From Ehretia macrophylla (Eukaryota > Streptophyta > Magnoliopsida > Boraginales > Ehretiaceae), in NCBI GenBank assembly GCA_037974665.1, contig CM075770.1, positions 20,785,501-20,849,500 on the forward strand: DNA of 64,000 nt, in the 5' to 3' direction. The notes beneath the pieces were generated by a model. That model was given only the letters and a program-made list of their open reading frames with translations. It was not told where the DNA came from and searched no databases. Each line of letters opens with the position of its first letter. The stretch's first letter is position 1. The translations under genes were made by a program, and so were the position numbers. Shown in pieces: positions 58,031-64,000 of the stretch.

Positions 58031-61000
58031 TCATTCCTGTATCGTTTCATCTTTTTTATTGAGCAATGCATTCAATTTCTTTTCCAACAGCAATCAGAAA
58101 TTGAAGTCTCAGAATAGGCACGCCGTGCATAATATTGACTGACATAGAAGTTTAGGATATAGTAGCATCTGAGAGCTATAGACGGTCAATGCCAAAGTTT
58201 GATATTTTTATTATCTATGTTCTCGTCGAAGAGTAACATAAATGAGCAAGGCTGGACCTCAGGTTTCAAATGCTTAACCACCATACGTTAATTTTCAATG
58301 GATAGATAACCTAAACATGCAATTATATACTTGGAAGTGAAAAACGCAACGAGAAACCAACTCTCCCACAGAAAAGTAACACATGAAGTCCTCTTCAAAA
58401 CTTGGTCAATGTCAACATCACCGACCCCAAGTGAACTCTAAGGCATGACAGCACCAGAAGTTGCTAATGGCTTTAGTGAACTAACAAAACTATCTCGAAA
58501 GCTTCCCATTTAATAGTGTAGCATTAAATGATTTATGAAGGAGAAAAATCACTCCCTTTTCTTCTCCAACAATGATGAGATACAAACCTGCATATTCTTC
58601 AACTTTTGTCTCTACAATTCTTCAACTAGAGTCCCGATGCTGCAAATTCAAACAAGACTCAGTTGACTATGAATAGAAGACAACATGCTGAAGTATATGG
58701 TACTTTAGGCATCATTTCGTACTTTTGTTGCAATTGGGTCACTTGAGACTGAAGCTCTCTCTCCCTACCAGAAGAGGAAGATATCTGCATGTATTCAAAG
58801 AGTCAGAAATCATCTGATTCAGGAGCTGCGAACCACTGCTTCTGATAGATTACCATTATATGTGTCTATCATATCAAATATTATAACAACAGATGTATGA
58901 TGGCTCAAAGAAAATCTGAATATAATAAGTGTTATATTCAGTAAACACAAAAAGATGAATTCGCGCAGAAAGCAATACCTGTGAAAAATCATTGGTTGCC
59001 GCATCAGCAAACTCCGTGAGGTTGCCTCCATATAAACAAACAGAGAATAATTCAGAAAGAAAGTTTCTTAGCAGATAGGACAACATGGTGAATCACCAAG
59101 CATAAAAGAGATAAAATGACCAAAAGATCGTACTTGAGAGCCCGAAGAGGTTTAATAGGAAATGCAGCTAGTGAATTCTCCAAATCATGAGCATCAATGA
59201 GTTCATCCTGAATAATAAGGAAAGAGAAATTATACACGCAGCAATACTACCAAGTTGTTATAGAGTACCACCCAGACGAGATATCTATACCTCTGTATGA
59301 GGCACAGCCTTCAAATTATCAGCCCTCTCAGGGGATGGTCTCTCTGTTGGAGAACCAACATCATCATGCCCATCATGTTGCATCCCACTCAGACTCGGAT
59401 CTTGAGGATTTGAAGAGTCGTCATCTGGAATCTGCAGAAAAGAGTTGAGGAGAAACAATTAGTAAAACAAAATCAGATCTTCAGATTATATTTCTCACCT
59501 TAGCAGAGATCATTTGACATACCAGGGCAGCTTGATTCTTCAAATCCTCTAGATTGAAATTCCATGCACTGATTCCACGTATGTACTCTTGCTGCATATA
59601 AAGACAAATGGAACTGAGTTGAACTCTTGAAATTTATATCTTTAATGTCTGGCTTTTAACCTACAAATAGCAGCTATATTTGGAATACTCATTAGTTTTG
59701 CCTTTCTTGTACTTTTCCAATAGCCCTTTGTCTTTGACAACAAATGGAGCAGCTTACATAGAGATGAAAAACATATACTTTAATATCATGAAAAGCAGAT
59801 ATCATAATTGAATAAAAGTAACAGTCATACGCTAGGGGAAGGAATTGCTCTCTGAAGTTTCTCACATTTGATAACCCACTTGAAGTCACATTTCTCCCTA
59901 AAAATTTTTACGAGTGCAGAAAAGACCGTGTACATGATTATGTACATGGATACACAGCAACTGTCACAGAGATCAACGTATTTAAATTTCTGATATTTCA
60001 AAAATAAAAATATGTTCTCTCTTAATAACTCCTTACTTGAATATCAATTGTCTCAACGCATATGCCATTGATTTCAATTGTTTGGTAGTTCTGCATTCTC
60101 TTTCCCCCAGCCTCTTTTTCAATTATTTTAGCTTCTGAAAGATGTTGAACTAGAAAGCAAAACTTAGCTCTCCCGATATATAGCATAATAGATGATAAAT
60201 GGCCCTATGTCTAACTCAAACAAATATTCAAAGCTTGAAATGTATGAGGTTTAACTAGCAAGCAAGCCGAAGCAGAATACACAAAAATACCTGAAAAAAC
60301 AACTGGTGCGAAAAGAAAAGTTTACCGATAATATATCTATCCTCTCACGAGTGTTTAGGACTTGGCTGGTTGGTTACCTGTGATAAATGTTCCTTGTCCT
60401 CATATAGTGCCTTGTTCTGTAGAAGGAAATCTGCTTCTTTTGCCTGCAGTAACTAAATAGAGAACTTAGAAGAAAATTCAAAATCAGAGACAATCTAGTT
60501 TAAACTACGCTATTCGAAAGGAGTTCAGAAACTGAAGGCAAAGCTTGAGATAAGCACAAGACCTTGATCATCCTAAATCGGTCATCTAAAGGCAAAAGAC
60601 CATCAAGAATGGTGCGTGTCAAATACTCATTTGAACGAGCATGTTTGAAGAAATGGTGCTTCAAAAGCTTTTCTGAAGAGGGACGCTTCTTTGGATCTTT
60701 CACCAAGCAAGCAGCTACCATTTCTTTGAAGGACTGAGAATGCACCACACATTTAGAGCAATACGAGAAACCTGTAGACTTTTTTGTTAAAGAAGACAAA
60801 CCTTTGAAAATCTCGTCCCTTTCCTAGTCCAAACCCGGAGGTGCATTTTGTAGTGTCATCAGGAGAACCTGCACTTGAGAGTAATAAAACAATAAAGGTT
60901 TAGATGACAATATATGTCTGGAAAATCCCCCAGCCTTTCACACTTAGAACACAAATAGAAAGTTAGATATAGTCGAATATAATCAACCTTCATAGGCGGG

Positions 61001-62523
61001 TACTTTGAAAATGGTGCATGGCCATGAGCAAGATCAAGGGCCGTTATCCCAAATGACCAGATATCTGCTCTGTTTTCCATGAATAAGATCTTAGAAAGGT
61101 AAAGTAGAAAGCAATGAAGAAGAAAGATTACAGTTAACCAGGTAAGATGCTCACTTAAAATCATATCCATGTAGTTGCTGCATAACTTCAGGAGCCATCC
61201 TGGTACAAATTCGGACTTACAAATTACTTATTGGCTACTGAAATAAGTTTAAGAAGTCAATATGTTATTATTGCACAGAAGCATATTGGAGAACAGATAC
61301 CAGCATGGAGTTCCACCAAAAGTATTTCTTGAGTGTCGCCTGTCACCGGTATCAAACATGCAAGCTGCCACTCCAAAGTCTGCTAACTTGACAGAACCAT
61401 CAGAATCAATTAAAATGTTCCCAGCCTGCAAAAGGGGAGTCAAAATGCATGCATAAATGCCTAAAAAAAAGAGGAAGAACCATTAAGTTTTTCTTCCCTT
61501 TAATTGGAATATCAACTGAGATTAACAAAGATGAAAAGAGAATATGCCAGCATTAATGGGTATATCCGATTTCAGGCAGAAAGCTAGAAGCAGATACGAA
61601 GAATTCCTATCAAATGCTCCATAGTGCAAATGTATTCCAATACAGTAAACAAGGAAATGATCAGCAAGAATGACAATGAAATTTTTTTAATTGCAAAAAG
61701 TAATATAATAGTTACAACAATGGAGAAACCATACCTTCACATCTCTATGGATGTGTCCTTGGGCATGAAGATAAACAAGAGCTTTAAGGACCTCACGTAA
61801 TAATGTGGCAATAACAGACTCTTCCAAGCCTTCAGGATAAGCAGATTTCATTATATGAAGACAAGACCCAGCCATGTATGGCATCACAACCCAAAGGCTG
61901 TGGCCTGTAGTGAAAGAGCAATGGGCTCGTAACACATTTGGATGATCGATCAAGCTCATTGTCTGTACCTCTCGGCGAATGCCATCCTATTCCAATCGTG
62001 AAAGAAAATGCATTTAGTGAGACAGAAGTACAATGATATTATTGAGAATTCAACAACTGAGATAAGGAGGCAGTGTACAAGCAAATAAATAAAAACAACT
62101 GTAGTAAATGTTATTTCCATGTCAATAAACAAGGGCAAACAACATTTCCCAAGCAAGCATAAACTGACATAATATATGATGTTAGGTACCGAATAGACTT
62201 GTGTCAATATATGGAAGCAATGACGTTGCAATAATTGTGGAATGCCTGGAGATATGATTTACACTCCAGACTCAAAGATAGCACTTGCAGCAATGTGTAC
62301 AGTGCTAGAAGCAATAAATTGGCAACTACATGAAAATCATTGTTCAAGTAGATCAGAAACAGAATATTACCATATCATTATTACACTTCTCCAGATCAAG
62401 AACCTTGATGGCAATTGTCTCATTGAGTGGAATACAAGTTGCACTGATACCTTCTCCAACTTCCTCATATAACTTGTAATCTTTAGCATTAACAGGAAAC
62501 TTTTTTTCTGGTACATGCGCCAT
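58031..62523 (-). pseudogene. STE20-type Ser/Thr kinase (BLUS1/SPS1-like), disabled copy
   Basis: Exons on the minus strand: 62523-62371, 61986-61735, 61425-61301, 61199-61155, 61069-60988, 60868-60802, 60733-60563, 60443-60378, 59591-59523, 59431-59291, 59207-59134, about 59027-58979, 58784-58723, 58639-58588 and a last exon near 58087-58031. Kinase motifs are present: [43 protein letters not shown]. The family resembles plant STE20/GCK-like kinases such as BLUS1. Lesions are: about five residues missing after SAT in the glycine-rich loop; one Gly lost in YMAGSC; a TAG at 60826-60824 after PPGLD; an exon 6 that is 2 nt short for the family frame; a TAG at 58614-58612 after LVEEL; and no AG acceptor before the last exon. 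Introns are kept, so it is a duplicated, not a processed, copy. It would give at most 233 aa. Confidence 0.82.
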
Positions 62524-64000
62524 GGTTTCCTCTTATCCTTTGGCACTCATACCCCCCTTACCCATTGATGCTTCAGAAAAGACAAAATAATGGTAGGTAG
62601 GAATCACGAGAACATGAGGATGCTTCCAATAATTAAACATATTCCTTCAGACTAACACGGACTTTTATATCTTCAGTAACTCAATAGATGATTTTTCCCT
62701 ACAACCATATGTTTCCTGTACCAGAAATCACTTAAACAAATTCAATCCATCCAGCAAGTCCAACAGCCTGGCAACCCAACAACAAGCATTTGTGTTCTGG
62801 CCAAGCTGCAATCCGCTTTAATCACCATCAACCAAGCTCAAGCTAAAAGATACGACATTCTGCTTTTGCAGTTCAACCTTTTGGCTGAATGTGGATAAAT
62901 TATATGCCAGTCAGACCTTTGCAGCGTAAGCTATGAGAGAAACATGCCCGCTGATGTAATCTAAAACTACAAAATATCCTCCCAAAAATTGAGAAATTGT
63001 GAAAATACACCTACAGGGCAAGCAAAATGCGATAATATAATCTGTCAGGCCAGATAGACACAACTGTCAACAAAGTGAGCAACCATAAACAAGTCAAGGT
63101 ATGTCTACGCATGTATGTTATATAGTGCATGCGTGTCATTATAAAGAGCACTAGTAAGCGCACAGTAATAGAAGTTTCTCGACGAAATATATTTTCACAA
63201 TACCGAGAGGTGAAACTCTGGAAATGCTAACGTCCACCTTCCTAGTCTGAAAACTATAATTGCATCCTTCACATTATACTCTTTACAAGATTGGCGCAGA
63301 AAAATCCTCCTAAAATGTTCATCCTTCCTTATATTTGATACTAAATGAAATTAACTTCTCCTCAATTGATGAATATAATATTCCGGAACATTAAAATCAC
63401 AAGAAGGACCTCGGAAAGCTAGCACATGGACTAAGAAAGACCAATTGACAATAAAACAAAATGAATAAAAATGCAATATAAACATAGTTTAGCGCCAAAA
63501 TCTTAACACCGAGAAATTAGAACCAGTCAATCATTAGTCAACATAGAAAAGCAATTCAAGCAGCTTCGAAAAACACGAGCCGTTAATCCAAAACGAGCTA
63601 AGCATTATAATTATCTAACTTCCCGAGGTATACATTACAATGAGCAATTGACCAAATACTAAACAGCACTTTAAAATATCAATGCAGCTTATCTAAATAC
63701 ATCAACCTTTTTAATTATGAAATTACTTCAGCAAAAAGAATACATATAAACACATTAAAAGAAAAAAAACTCAACTACAATGAATCAAATTTAACACTTG
63801 CTGGAAAGGGATAATTCTCGCCAGAAAATAAAATATATAAGTATAATTTTTTAAGCATTTAACTATTTAAGTGATATATATGTGTGTGTATAATTTATGT
63901 ATATGTAATACAAATATTGTGTAAAGGATAGTCCGGACTAGGTGTTCGATACCAGAGGGAAAAAAGGCAGAGGCCGTACCGGTTTGAACGTCGTCGTTTT
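62524..64000. other. 5' flank of the kinase copy
   Basis: No coding sequence recognised. The last 70 bp are less AT-rich (GTCCGGACTAGG, GGCCGTACCGG) and could hold a first non-coding exon or promoter of the minus-strand kinase. This is only a guess from composition. Confidence 0.4.

Noticed and set aside
60500-60799. Independent 99-codon kinase-like ORF
   Set aside because: It is exon 7 of the minus-strand kinase plus intron read-through, not a separate gene.

Overview
The window is plant nuclear DNA, most likely from a eudicot. It is AT-rich with long intergenic stretches. GT-AG introns split an R2R3-MYB gene, a universal stress protein gene and a proteasome-chaperone gene. There is a nuclear gene for plastid ribosomal protein L12 and a dense load of LTR retrotransposons and MITEs. 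The species cannot be fixed from the sequence alone.

Layout: 1-7.1 kb is intergenic, with a TRIM-like miniature LTR element (2377-3268) and a non-autonomous MULE with a 9-bp target duplication (4870-5913). 7.2-10.4 kb holds a subgroup-19 R2R3-MYB (MYB21/24/57 type). A Tourist-like MITE lies at 11.06-11.37 kb. 13.4-24.0 kb is a nested insertion: a 9.7-kb Ty3/gypsy Tat-lineage retrotransposon (448-bp LTRs, GATAG target duplication, dual RNase H, an antisense gene with its own TATA box) sits just inside one end of an older hAT-like element. 26.0-29.7 kb is a Ty1/copia element (416-bp LTRs) that has lost reverse transcriptase and RNase H. 30.0-30.9 kb has tRNA-Pro(UGG) and chloroplast RPL12. 34.0-36.8 kb is a PWWP/RRM-like chromatin protein, convergent with a four-exon universal stress protein gene (37.5-39.3 kb, minus). 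A tRNA-Pro pseudogene and MITE-like repeats fill 41.6-43.5 kb. 44.3-44.8 kb encodes an unrecognised Cys-rich plant protein. 44.8-55.0 kb shows no convincing gene but contains nested palindromic MITEs. 55.0-57.4 kb is a seven-exon homologue of proteasome assembly chaperone 3. 58.0-62.5 kb (minus) is a many-exon STE20-type kinase carrying several disabling lesions.

The host genes are ordinary single-copy plant genes with no operon logic and no evident shared pathway. The accessory content is mobile DNA at several stages of decay. The points most worth checking are the antisense gene inside the Tat element, the RT-less copia element, the intron-retaining kinase pseudogene, and the nested insertions that give a relative order of events.
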